Shown here piece by piece: positions 1-7,414 of a stretch of 8,638 bases of DNA (its first letter is position 1; each line of letters starts with the position of its first letter). This DNA is from Parabacteroides sp. Its GTDB lineage: Bacteria; Bacteroidota; Bacteroidia; Bacteroidales; Tannerellaceae. The stretch spans positions 1 through 8,638 of the forward strand of contig JAHHQS010000159.1 in assembly GCA_020026285.1 (NCBI GenBank), given 5' to 3'. The notes beneath the pieces are model-generated. The model searched no databases. It had not been told where the DNA came from and saw nothing but the letters and a program-made list of their open reading frames with translations. A program made the translations under genes and the position numbers.

Positions 1-552
1 TAAATTCTGATTTATTGCACGATTAAGTTCAATTTTCTTATCAATAGAGCGTAGCATCTTACCAATACGTTTCTGCTCAGTTAATTCAGGAATCCATACG
101 GAACAATCTTTGATTTTATCTGGAGAAGTATGGCGAATCTTTGTTTGTTGGGCGGCAGCACTTAGTTGTTGCTTGACTAAAGCAGAGGATATGAGATAGA
201 AAGCGAAATTCTTATTTAATAACTCTTCTTTGCATACAATTTTCGCAACATCCTGGCTTTGAATATATTTACCACTCTCTGGTATAATAGCCGTAGAGCC
301 AAGCAGGCCTATTGCCTGCTCTGTCAATGGAGTGATTATATCCCCTTCATCCATTAAAAACTCCGCTTTAAACTCTCCTTGATAGAAAAGATTATCTTTG
401 GATTTATTCTCCTTAAAACAATTATTTTGATAATCAAAGTTTCCACAAGTCAAACGAATGTATTCACCCTCAGTGGCGTAAAACTCGCCACTGAGACTTG
501 CACCTCGTGAGACATTAAGAATTTCTCCTAATTTATATTTTTTCAATTCCAT
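1..552 (-). CDS. hsdS: Type I restriction-modification specificity subunit HsdS (partial, 3' end off window)
   Basis: HsdS recognises the DNA target and holds two HsdM subunits (plus HsdR) in the type I enzyme. Translating the minus strand from the ATG at 552 gives 184 uninterrupted codons running off the left edge. Residues 1 to about 155 form a first target-recognition domain (starting MELKKYKLGEIL; its end reads KIRHTSPDKIKDCSVWIPE). From residue 156 comes the typical start of the conserved spacer helix, with TEQKRIG at 158-164 followed by IDKKIELNRAINQNL. HsdS proteins usually have two recognition domains and about 400 residues, so roughly half the gene should be missing, although a half-size subunit cannot be excluded. 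The ATG directly abuts the stop of the upstream membrane-protein gene (TAAATG), so translation is probably coupled. It is the last gene seen in the operon. The family call is firm; the target sequence cannot be read from the protein. Confidence 0.93.
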   Translation of the reverse strand, partial: MELKKYKLGEILNVSRGASLSGEFYATEGEYIRLTCGNFDYQNNCFKENKSKDNLFYQGEFKAEFLMDEGDIITPLTEQAIGLLGSTAIIPESGKYIQSQDVAKIVCKEELLNKNFAFYLISSALVKQQLSAAAQQTKIRHTSPDKIKDCSVWIPELTEQKRIGKMLRSIDKKIELNRAINQNL

Positions 553-963
553 TTACTTCATTGCTTTATGAATATAATCTTGAATCAAAGATAGATTGCC
601 CTCTATCTCTTTACGCTTAATCAATAACTGATTAAGATGTGCTTTTTGCTGCGCTTTCTCTTGTGCGACTATGATATGGTCAATTCTTGCTCCGCCAACA
701 AAAGGATATACGGTATCGACTTCCATTTGCGCCTCTTCAACTTTGCGATCTAATTCTACTAGTTGTTGCTGGTATTTTCGCTGTGCTTCTACAATGTCCA
801 AATTATTTGCCGCCACAAACACATCCAGCAGATGGCGAATAGCATTAATCTGTTCCTGTGCATCTTTCGAAGAGTTATTAGCAACTATCAATGCAACAAT
901 TACAGCAATCACACTAATTATAGGACTTAATAGTGTAGCCCATTGGATTAATTCATCACTCAT
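553..963 (-). CDS. Small membrane-anchored coiled-coil protein of unknown function
   Basis: This 136-residue protein belongs to no family I recognise. Residues about 9-28 (ATLLSPIISVIAVIVALIVA) are a strongly hydrophobic single membrane segment with a short acidic N-terminus. The remainder is charged, Gln/Glu/Lys-rich and probably helical, with likely coiled-coil stretches at about 55-83 and 98-133. A short non-helical interruption (YPFVGGARI) lies at 86-94. No catalytic motif is visible. The gene starts 14 bp after the rhuM stop, with a weak AAGGA just upstream of the ATG, and ends in TAA directly followed by the hsdS ATG. This makes it a genuine operon member rather than a chance reading frame. 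By position it could tether or scaffold the restriction complex or RhuM at the inner membrane, but that is inference from location and topology only. The opposite-strand frame here is a shadow. Confidence 0.75.
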   Translation of the reverse strand: MSDELIQWATLLSPIISVIAVIVALIVANNSSKDAQEQINAIRHLLDVFVAANNLDIVEAQRKYQQQLVELDRKVEEAQMEVDTVYPFVGGARIDHIIVAQEKAQQKAHLNQLLIKRKEIEGNLSLIQDYIHKAMK

Positions 964-977
964 TGTTCCTTATCTCT

Positions 978-1985
978 TCATTTATCCAACATTCCCCTAA
1001 CCTGTTTGTCAAAGTCTGAATCTATCCGTTGCGTTTTATTGAAAATATCATATTCACTTTCAGCCTTTGCCCTCGCTTGTGAGGCAGAGATACTTCCTTT
1101 GTCAGGCAAGATATGGTAATCATTAAAAGTCAGGAACTTGTTTACACTTCCAGCAAACTGTTCCATTGTAAACGCGTTATGACGTTCTATCTGATTCTCA
1201 ATATAATCGAAATATGAGGTAACAGCACGTTCCAACTGACGTATCTCCTTTTCCTGCAAATAGTTCTTGGCTATTGAAACATCCGATTTCAATATACGTC
1301 CGTCAGGCGCATTCCTCCACGTGGTCAACCCCATATTCTCTTTGGTATGATCTGCCTTCGTGTAAATGATTTCAGCAGCTGTCTGCCCCATAATAGCATA
1401 ATGGAAACGATTCTGTATCATAGCATAAAAATCGTGTGTTACAGGAGAGTTCTTATCATAATCTACACTACATTCGGCATAAATATCTGTAATTTGCTGC
1501 CAGATACGGCGTTCGCTTGCACGAATAGAACGTACCCTTTCCAACAATTCACGGAAATAATCCTTGCCAAATATAGCCGTTCCTTGTTTCAATCGCTCAT
1601 CATCAAGTACGAAGCCTTTTCGGATGTACTCGTTCAGAATTCGGGTTGCCCATTGACGGAATTTTGTAGCTCTGACTGAGTTAACCCTATAGCCTACGGC
1701 AATAATTGCATCAAGGTGATAGAAATCGACAGTGGATGTTTGAGTCTTGCCCTCCATAGCACCATGTCGAGTGGTTATTTCCATTTTGGAAACAACCACT
1801 TCTTTCTGTAGCTCTCCTTCCTCAAAAATATTCTTCAGATGCTTACTGATAGCAGGAACCCCAACTCCGAAAAGCTGTGCCATAGCTTTTTGGGTACACC
1901 AAATGGTTTCGTCTTTTACGATGACCTGTACCTTTCCCTCTTCTTCAGGAAGATTATACAACAAGAACTGTATTTCGCTATTCAT
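978..1985 (-). CDS. rhuM: RhuM-family (virulence protein RhuM-like) protein
   Basis: The protein matches the RhuM family (named after a gene in Salmonella pathogenicity island 3), whose biochemical role is not established. The 335-residue form starting MNSEIQFLLYNL is preferred because family members begin shortly before the conserved 'VIVKDETIWCTQKAMAQLFG' block. An in-frame ATG six codons earlier (2003) is possible. Residues 26-56 look like a helix-turn-helix (TQKAMAQLFGVGVPAISKHL). Residues 84-125 (STVDFYHLDAIIAVGYRVNS, RATKFRQWATRILNEYIRKGF) are a hallmark also seen in phage Bro/antirepressor-type domains. A family-typical C-terminal half follows, including FYAMIQNRFHYAI at 186-198 and HTKENMGLTTWRNAPDG at 213-229. 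The start overlaps the hsdM stop by 8 bp (ATGAATAG), implying translational coupling. RhuM genes recur inside type I restriction operons, often between hsdM and hsdS as here. A regulatory or DNA-binding accessory role is inferred, not shown. Confidence 0.88.
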   Translation of the reverse strand: MNSEIQFLLYNLPEEEGKVQVIVKDETIWCTQKAMAQLFGVGVPAISKHLKNIFEEGELQKEVVVSKMEITTRHGAMEGKTQTSTVDFYHLDAIIAVGYRVNSVRATKFRQWATRILNEYIRKGFVLDDERLKQGTAIFGKDYFRELLERVRSIRASERRIWQQITDIYAECSVDYDKNSPVTHDFYAMIQNRFHYAIMGQTAAEIIYTKADHTKENMGLTTWRNAPDGRILKSDVSIAKNYLQEKEIRQLERAVTSYFDYIENQIERHNAFTMEQFAGSVNKFLTFNDYHILPDKGSISASQARAKAESEYDIFNKTQRIDSDFDKQVRGMLDK

Positions 1986-3642
1986 TGTTCTCGATATTAG
2001 CATTAAACCTTAAAGCCTCCAACTGCTTCAATATCTCTTCCTCCAAACGATGGCTTTCAGCAAATTGTTCGCTCAATGTCTTTTTGTATTCTGCCATGCG
2101 GGAGTTAAACTCCTCTTCCGTAATATCAACATAATCAATCTTGATGTCAAAATATTGGCCGGCAGACAACGAATAACCTTTTTCCTTTATCTCATCGTAG
2201 CTTACAGCAACCGAGAAATCCTCGACAGCTTCTTTGTTTGTGAATGTATTGACAATTAAGTCGATGTCTTCATTCAGCAATCTACGTTTTTTATTCTTCC
2301 CCTCTTTGTATTCCTCTCCTAACTTGCTCGCATCAATTAATATGACTTTCTCGGCAGAAGCAGCTTTGTCAAAGAACAAGACAGAAACATTTGTACCTGT
2401 ATTTGCAAACACATTGCTTGGCATGGAGATACAGCCATATACCCAGCGGTTCTCTATAATTTTGGTCAAGACCTTTCTTTCAACACCACTTTTCGCGGTA
2501 ATGAATCCTGTAGGAATAACAATAGCCCCTTTACCGGTAGTTTTCAACGAATTGATAAGATGCTGTATGAAACACAGGTAGATAGACATTGATTCCTTCT
2601 TCTTTGACGGCACAGACGGCACACCAGCCCAAAAACGGACTGTATCAGAAGCCAATGTTTCTCTAAAATCCGAGAAATCCAGATTGAATGGCGGATTGGA
2701 AACAACGAAATCGAATTTTCGAAGTGTCCCGTTTTCTTCCTTATGGTATGGTTCTGTCAGTGTATTACCTTGTACAACATTCGGAAGGCTTCCAGAGAGG
2801 TTATTCAGAATGAGATTCAGTCGAAGCATCTCACTGGATTTTTCAGATATATCCTGACTGAAGATTGTACAACGATCCTCCCCTATTTGATGAGCCAGGG
2901 CCATAAGCAGGGTTCCGGTTCCCGCTGACGGGTCATAACAGGTCATACCTCGCAAGTCAGCATTATCACCAACCAGCAAACGAGCCATTACCTGTGCGAT
3001 GGCTCTAGGTGTGTAATATTCCGCATATTTTCCACCTCCTGCATTATTGTAATCCTTTATAAGATACTCAAATATCCGTGAGAAAAAATCATATTTTTCG
3101 GCAAAAACATTTTCAAAATTAAATGATGCAACGGAACTCATCAAAGAACGCGCAAAATCATCTCTTTTCTGCGGATCTGTTACAAATTGAGTGAGCGCAC
3201 TGAATATATTGACTCTGCTTTTCCCAGAAGTTACAACTGAAAAAGTGTCCGCATTCAGATTTGCAATATCAATCAATGTAGCATCCAACCGTGTAGAAAA
3301 ATCGCCTGCTCCGGAGGTATTATACAAATGCGCTAATGTATGCTCAGGTTTAAGCAAAGGAACGGATGCCGGAAGATAGCTGAACAAATCTTCGACTTCT
3401 TCTTCCGTAAATTTATCATATTCAGCATCCCATTTGTCTGCCTTGCTCAATCTTTCTCCATAAATTTTATCACGCTTTGCCTCATATCCGAATTTGTCAT
3501 TGAAATACTTATATAGAAACATTTCCGTAATAATCTTGTACTCACCCCCGCTATTGGCAAGACCGAAATGAGAGGTGGTCGATTTCAATGAATCGATAAG
3601 GGCTATCGTAGCTTCCGATATATTTTGGGTATTTGCATTCAT
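1978..3642 (-). CDS. hsdM: Type I restriction-modification DNA methyltransferase subunit HsdM
   Basis: This 554-residue N6-adenine methyltransferase subunit acts with HsdS (M2S) to protect host DNA and, with HsdR, to license restriction of unmodified DNA. The N-terminal HsdM helical domain spans about residues 8-165. The catalytic domain contains the conserved GKYAEYYTPRAIAQVMARLL region at 204-223, the S-adenosylmethionine-binding motif I DPSAGTGTLL at 237-246 and the catalytic SNPPF motif (family pattern N/D-PP-F/Y) at 315-319. These key residues appear intact. A helical C-terminal tail (about 505-550) likely contacts HsdS. The length is close to other HsdM proteins (about 500-550). The start lies 5 bp after the hsdR stop, with no strong Shine-Dalgarno. 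The stop overlaps the rhuM start. Expected product activity is methylation of adenine in a bipartite target defined by HsdS. Confidence 0.97.
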   Translation of the reverse strand: MNANTQNISEATIALIDSLKSTTSHFGLANSGGEYKIITEMFLYKYFNDKFGYEAKRDKIYGERLSKADKWDAEYDKFTEEEVEDLFSYLPASVPLLKPEHTLAHLYNTSGAGDFSTRLDATLIDIANLNADTFSVVTSGKSRVNIFSALTQFVTDPQKRDDFARSLMSSVASFNFENVFAEKYDFFSRIFEYLIKDYNNAGGGKYAEYYTPRAIAQVMARLLVGDNADLRGMTCYDPSAGTGTLLMALAHQIGEDRCTIFSQDISEKSSEMLRLNLILNNLSGSLPNVVQGNTLTEPYHKEENGTLRKFDFVVSNPPFNLDFSDFRETLASDTVRFWAGVPSVPSKKKESMSIYLCFIQHLINSLKTTGKGAIVIPTGFITAKSGVERKVLTKIIENRWVYGCISMPSNVFANTGTNVSVLFFDKAASAEKVILIDASKLGEEYKEGKNKKRRLLNEDIDLIVNTFTNKEAVEDFSVAVSYDEIKEKGYSLSAGQYFDIKIDYVDITEEEFNSRMAEYKKTLSEQFAESHRLEEEILKQLEALRFNANIENNE

Positions 3643-3647
3643 ATTAT

Positions 3648-6600
3648 TTATCTTAAGTGAACTCGATTGTATTGGTTTATATATTCATTTGCAATGAGAT
3701 TGTTGATATACTTTCTGTCCGATATACTTGTATTTATCCCTAAATCTATGAGTTGATGACCTATCATAGCCAATATGTCTCTCTTGAAACTGTTTTCATT
3801 CGCTATAATGTTAATATCAAGATATATTCGGTTATCAATCTCACGTTTCATTTTTGACAAACTTTCTGCTATTTCGTATTCTGCTTTAGAAATGATAGGT
3901 TTTTCGCGTTTTTCATTTTCTTCCTCAATACGTTTATGAATACGGACAAAGCGCTCGTCTCCCTGATATTTCTTTTTGAGTATATTGTTGCGACGGTTGA
4001 TTTCGCGAATTTTCTTCATCACTGAATCCATATAGTCAATACTTTCTTTCGCATCTTGTGTACTTTGGGGAACGAAACCTTTCTTTCTGAAATATTCCCT
4101 AAATTCGTCAGCTAAAATCACATACTTGTCCTCTGTTCTGTCAAAGTTGACTTCAAATTCTGACTGAACTCTTTCACAACGCTCTCGGATGTCATTGACA
4201 ATAATACGCAGTTCCTCTGACAGACCTTTCTTAAACTCGAATTCCAGTTCTGAAAGGGCAACATTGATAATTCCGGACACATCTGCCTTATGTTCGGTAC
4301 TTTCCAGCAGATTCATTCGTTCTATACGGTGTGAGACCTCTGTTATGAGTGTAGGGACAGCACCTTGGGGCAGACTGGCGACCTTCTCTTTAAGCTCTTC
4401 ATCTCCAAATGCCCTTATTTGGTTTATGATTGCCTTTGCATTTTCAAGAGTAGAACGGAGCGTATATAGATTTTCTTTATTCTCAATCTCATCTATTTCC
4501 TTTCTGAACTCTTCAGGATTATCACAAGTATAATTGAACAAAATACTGCGGATTTCCTTTATCTGTTCTATAATCTGCTCCTTATCCACAATGAGTGTTT
4601 TTCCCACTGTTTCCATTTCACCTGTTTCCTCAATATCGGCAGTACGGTTCAATTCACGCAGATAGCGGTCATTAGTAGCATCGAAGTTTTCCTTGATATT
4701 CACAAAATCCACGACATAACCATACTTGAATTTATGGTATGGTCTGTTTACTCTTGTCAATGCCTGTAGTAAATCGTGCCCATCAAGGCTACGACCCAAA
4801 TAGAGTTTCTTCAAGCGAGGAGCGTCAAATCCAGTCAGAAGCATCTGATTGACAATCAGAACATCAACTGACAACTTCTTCTTGTATTCATCAATGTATG
4901 CCTTGCGTTCTTCCTTGTCTCCTTCATCATGCAAGATTAAAGAAGCCTTCAGTGGTTTTGTATGATGTCCGTAAGCAATCATAGGCTCAGCAGCCATCAT
5001 TAGATTTTCATCATGCTTTTCTTCTATATACAATGCCTTGTTGAAACGTTCTTGCCACAAACGATACATTTCACGGGCCTGCGGATTTGTCTTGCATACA
5101 ATCATTGCTCCCACAGTGTCATCAGCCTGCTCTATACGAAACCGTCGGAAATCGGTAATAATATAGTCAATCAATGCATTGAGGTAAGATTCATCTTCAA
5201 TGATCTTGTTACGATCAATATCACTTTTTCTTACTTCAATGTTACCTGCCAGTTTGTCAAGAATGCTTTCTATCTTTTCTTTATAGATTGTTTCGACAGG
5301 TTCTCTCATAAGTTTCAGAGTATAGCCGTCTGCTATTGACTTGTCATAATAATACGTGTCAATATAATCACCGAATACACGCCAAGATTCTCTCTCTTCC
5401 TTCAATAAAGGTGTACCTGTTAAAGCAATCTTTATAGAATCTTTATCAGCTGATAACAGATTTGCCAAGAAACTTCCCTGTGGGTTATAACCTCTGTGAG
5501 CCTCATCAATAAAGAATATACGCTGCAAACGGGTGCTGTAATTGGAATCAATCTGTATTTTAGCAGAATCCTGTTTGAATTTTTGAATATTGACCACCAT
5601 TATCTCCGCTTTTCCTTCTGCATTTTCCGACAAATTCGTACTGCGTATATCTGACATCAATTCATCCCTGCTGTTAGCCGTCCTAACCGACAGTCCTCTT
5701 GCCACGAATTCATCCTTAGCCTGCTCCATCAGGTCTAGACGATCCACAATGAAATAAAATTTCACGGCGGTTTTCTTTGCTGCATAAAAATCCGTCAGAC
5801 TACGTACGGAATAATATGCCAAAGCCGTTTTTCCACTACCTTGTGTATGCCAGATAATTCCGTTTTTTACGCCATTATCCAGTTTCTTTCGGATTGCAAA
5901 AGAAGCAAAAAACTGCTGATAACGCATTACATGCTTTTCCAACTGGGTAGTCTTACTGCCGTCTTCCAACTCGATCTTTCTGTCCACATATGCAAAACCA
6001 TATCTCAGCAAAAACAGAAATCTCTCTTTACTGAGCATTGACGTTAAAATCCTGTTGGTCGGTGTATTTATATCTTTATTCGTATTATATTCAGGCAGGT
6101 TTTTGATAACCACACAATTTCTGTGTTGTAATATCTGTTTCTCCATACTATCAGATACAGCCTTATAAGGATACCCTGCCACAAAACCTTTATCAGCCTC
6201 ACGGAAGACGTTGAAGAAAGCTTTACTTTTGGATGTGCAGCAATAAAATGCACCTTGAATCGGGACTCTACTTTCATTGTCATATTCCTGATTGTTGGAA
6301 AATATCATCAACTGAGTAACATTCAGGAATCTTCGGAATTTTTCGTTACGCATCCGCACGTTGATACGTTCCCTTTCTGCCAGAATACCATCATGGTTAT
6401 TAGGTTTCTTGACCTCAATAAAAGCTAATGGGAGTCCATTTACAAAACATGTTATGTCCGGCCTGAAACTGTCTCCGCTATCCTGATTTTCACACTCAAA
6501 TTCAGTGGTTACATGCCATTCATTACGACTGGTATCTTGGAAGTCTATCAATTTGATATTACTGTTGGAAGAAAGTTTATAATAAAACTCTCGTCCAAGG

Positions 6601-6824
6601 TCATTATTGTTAAGTATCAATATGATTCCACTTAGCAATTGCTTTGCCTGTAAATCAGACAACTCCGGATTCAAACGTTGAACGCTACGCAAAAACACAT
6701 CCGTCAGAATATTAGTTTTGCTGTCATATTCTGTTATATTGTCCAAATATGTATATCCAAGCCTACACAAATGCAAGGCAGCCGGAACCTGTACTCGTGT
6801 ATTTTCATTGAATTTGTATTCCAT
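3648..6824 (-). CDS. hsdR: Type I restriction enzyme subunit HsdR (nuclease and DNA translocase)
   Basis: HsdR joins the M2S core, uses ATP to pump DNA toward the complex and cuts at a distance from the unmethylated target. The 1058-residue protein is full length and close in size to EcoR124-type HsdR. The N-terminal PD-(D/E)xK nuclease domain has RPDI with D123 and IEVKK with E137 and K139. The superfamily 2 motor follows: Walker A TQGSGKT at 327-333, DEAH at 440-443 in IFFIDEAHRGYNP, TGTP at 469-472, LLTGFDAP at 662-669 and QALTRVNRP at 687-695. The C-terminal 300 residues are highly charged and helical and probably mediate docking to the methyltransferase. All catalytic residues look intact, so the enzyme is predicted to be active. 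The gene starts 4 bp after the xre-like gene, with an AAGGTG ribosome site embedded in that gene's stop region, and ends 5 bp before hsdM. Confidence 0.97.
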   Translation of the reverse strand: MEYKFNENTRVQVPAALHLCRLGYTYLDNITEYDSKTNILTDVFLRSVQRLNPELSDLQAKQLLSGIILILNNNDLGREFYYKLSSNSNIKLIDFQDTSRNEWHVTTEFECENQDSGDSFRPDITCFVNGLPLAFIEVKKPNNHDGILAERERINVRMRNEKFRRFLNVTQLMIFSNNQEYDNESRVPIQGAFYCCTSKSKAFFNVFREADKGFVAGYPYKAVSDSMEKQILQHRNCVVIKNLPEYNTNKDINTPTNRILTSMLSKERFLFLLRYGFAYVDRKIELEDGSKTTQLEKHVMRYQQFFASFAIRKKLDNGVKNGIIWHTQGSGKTALAYYSVRSLTDFYAAKKTAVKFYFIVDRLDLMEQAKDEFVARGLSVRTANSRDELMSDIRSTNLSENAEGKAEIMVVNIQKFKQDSAKIQIDSNYSTRLQRIFFIDEAHRGYNPQGSFLANLLSADKDSIKIALTGTPLLKEERESWRVFGDYIDTYYYDKSIADGYTLKLMREPVETIYKEKIESILDKLAGNIEVRKSDIDRNKIIEDESYLNALIDYIITDFRRFRIEQADDTVGAMIVCKTNPQAREMYRLWQERFNKALYIEEKHDENLMMAAEPMIAYGHHTKPLKASLILHDEGDKEERKAYIDEYKKKLSVDVLIVNQMLLTGFDAPRLKKLYLGRSLDGHDLLQALTRVNRPYHKFKYGYVVDFVNIKENFDATNDRYLRELNRTADIEETGEMETVGKTLIVDKEQIIEQIKEIRSILFNYTCDNPEEFRKEIDEIENKENLYTLRSTLENAKAIINQIRAFGDEELKEKVASLPQGAVPTLITEVSHRIERMNLLESTEHKADVSGIINVALSELEFEFKKGLSEELRIIVNDIRERCERVQSEFEVNFDRTEDKYVILADEFREYFRKKGFVPQSTQDAKESIDYMDSVMKKIREINRRNNILKKKYQGDERFVRIHKRIEEENEKREKPIISKAEYEIAESLSKMKREIDNRIYLDINIIANENSFKRDILAMIGHQLIDLGINTSISDRKYINNLIANEYINQYNRVHLR

Positions 6825-6836
6825 GACTTCACCTTT
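6825..6836 (-). promoter_or_regulatory. Ribosome binding site of hsdR overlapping the xre stop codon
   Basis: On the minus strand AAAGGTGA lies just before the hsdR ATG, with five bases between AAGGTG and the start. The TGA inside it is the stop codon of the upstream regulator gene. A recognisable Shine-Dalgarno is uncommon in Bacteroidetes, so this may support hsdR translation coupled to the regulator. It also supports the ATG at 6824 as the true hsdR start. Confidence 0.5.
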
Positions 6837-7032
6837 CTTCTTTATCAGTTATCAGGTCTTTTAAATCCACTTGTAGGATAATTGCTATTTGCTGAAGAGT
6901 CTCTAGATTTGGTTGAATTCTATTGCAAGCGTAAGCATTAACCATACTAAAACTCTTGTTAAGCTGCTTTGCCAGCCATGTCTGTGAAATGCCTTTTTCT
7001 GCCAATACTGCTTTTATCCTGTTTAGCTTCAT
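6829..7032 (-). CDS. Xre/Cro-type helix-turn-helix transcriptional regulator (putative controller of the operon)
   Basis: The 67-residue protein is little more than a single HTH domain of the Xre/HTH_3 (lambda Cro/C1) family, like the controller proteins of some restriction systems. Helix 2 (SQTWLAKQLN) lies at 16-25 and the recognition helix (SFSMVNAYACNR) at about 27-38. The family-typical PNLETLQQIAIILQVDLKDLI follows at 41-61. It is the first gene of the minus-strand operon, with a very short leader, 4 bp upstream of hsdR. The divergent promoter region next to it contains an inverted repeat that covers both -7 elements, consistent with autoregulation plus control of the opposite operon. 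DNA binding is a secure family inference. The target site and whether it represses or activates are not shown. Confidence 0.9.
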   Translation of the reverse strand: MKLNRIKAVLAEKGISQTWLAKQLNKSFSMVNAYACNRIQPNLETLQQIAIILQVDLKDLITDKEER

Positions 7033-7054
7033 ATTATGTCTTTATCAAGTAACG

Positions 7055-7086
7055 CAAATATAGTGAATTATATTTGATAAATCGAA
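7055..7086 (-). promoter_or_regulatory. Bacteroides-type promoter for the xre-hsdRM-rhuM-hsdS operon
   Basis: Read on the minus strand, TATATTTG (7062-7055) is a perfect match to the Bacteroides -7 consensus TAnnTTTG. Twenty bases upstream is TTCG (7086-7083), a one-mismatch match to the -33 TTTG. Transcription would start near 7047-7051, leaving a leader of only about 15-20 nt before the regulator ATG. No alternative promoter is evident in this gap. Confidence 0.6.
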
Positions 7087-7104
7087 TTGCTTTTACTATA
7101 TTTG
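7073..7104 (+). promoter_or_regulatory. Bacteroides-type promoter for the rightward two-gene operon
   Basis: TTTG at 7073-7076, a 20-bp spacer and TATATTTG at 7097-7104 form a complete match to the Bacteroides sigma factor pattern (TTTG, 19-21 bp, TAnnTTTG). A start near 7109-7112 would give a leader of about 55 nt before the ATG at 7166. It overlaps the divergent minus-strand promoter, so the two are likely to interfere or be co-regulated. Confidence 0.7.
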
Positions 7105-7165
7105 CTTCATATAAAAAATGTCATTATAATAAAAAGATATCGGATAATCCACATTCACTTCAAAT

Positions 7166-7414
7166 ATGAGCAAAGTGTTAAAACCTAATGATGCCATTAA
7201 GGCTGTTTACGAAGATAAATTCCTATCTTTTTTGCAGAATATTGGAGTTTATGAGAATGTTATATCTGGAACAGAAAAATGCAAATTTTGCAGTCAAGCA
7301 ATCACCTTAGATAATATTGCAGCCGTTTTTCCGGAAAGTGGTACTATCAAGTTTGTCTGTAACAATCCTGGATGTACTTGCAAAATGAATAACTATTTTA
7401 ACGAAAAACAATGA
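7166..7414 (+). CDS. Small cysteine-rich zinc-ribbon-like protein of unknown function
   Basis: I do not recognise a named family for this 82-residue protein. It has a charged N-terminal part (1-35) that is probably helical. A likely metal-binding region follows: C39-X2-C42 (CKFC), 22 residues, then C65-X4-C70-X-C72 (CNNPGCTC). The CxxC knuckle with a second cysteine pair resembles a zinc ribbon, where four of the five cysteines would bind one zinc ion. There is no signal peptide or membrane segment, so it should be cytoplasmic. The ATG follows a good Bacteroides promoter and has no Shine-Dalgarno, which is usual in this group. Its stop overlaps the start of the next gene (ATGA), so the two products are made together and may interact. 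A nucleic-acid- or protein-binding role is plausible but not demonstrated. Confidence 0.75.
   Translation: MSKVLKPNDAIKAVYEDKFLSFLQNIGVYENVISGTEKCKFCSQAITLDNIAAVFPESGTIKFVCNNPGCTCKMNNYFNEKQ

Larger units (their letters stand above)
7054..7105. promoter_or_regulatory. Candidate operator: inverted repeat spanning both divergent -7 elements
   Basis: The arms GCAAATATAGT (7054-7064) and ACTATATTTGC (7095-7105) are perfect reverse complements. They extend inward to 7067 and 7092 with one mismatch, giving 13 of 14 matched positions. Each arm contains the -7 box of one of the two divergent promoters. The arm starts are 41 bp apart, about four helical turns. A further TATATTTG copy lies between them at 7069-7076, and a small ATTT-GAT-AAAT dyad sits at 7072-7082. 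Binding of the adjacent Xre protein here would control both operons. The repeat is seen directly; the regulator assignment is inferred. Confidence 0.6.

Noticed and set aside
1986..2003. Six extra N-terminal codons of the RhuM-family gene (start at 2003)
   Set aside because: This longer start lies deeper inside hsdM and adds residues before the point where the family similarity begins. The ATG at 1985 with the ATGAATAG overlap is more typical, though the longer form is not excluded.
6068..6283. 71-aa minus-strand frame inside hsdR
   Set aside because: It is out of frame with an intact HsdR nuclease region, and shows no family features, so it is a shadow frame.
671..6881. Numerous plus-strand open frames of 60-115 codons opposite the restriction operon
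   Set aside because: All lie antisense to well-supported genes, show cysteine/serine/phenylalanine-rich composition typical of antisense shadows, and have no promoter or conserved motif.
7118..7129. Tiny ATG-TCA-TTA-TAA upstream open frame in the leader of the rightward operon
   Set aside because: A three-codon frame in AT-rich leader sequence is expected by chance and nothing suggests attenuation.
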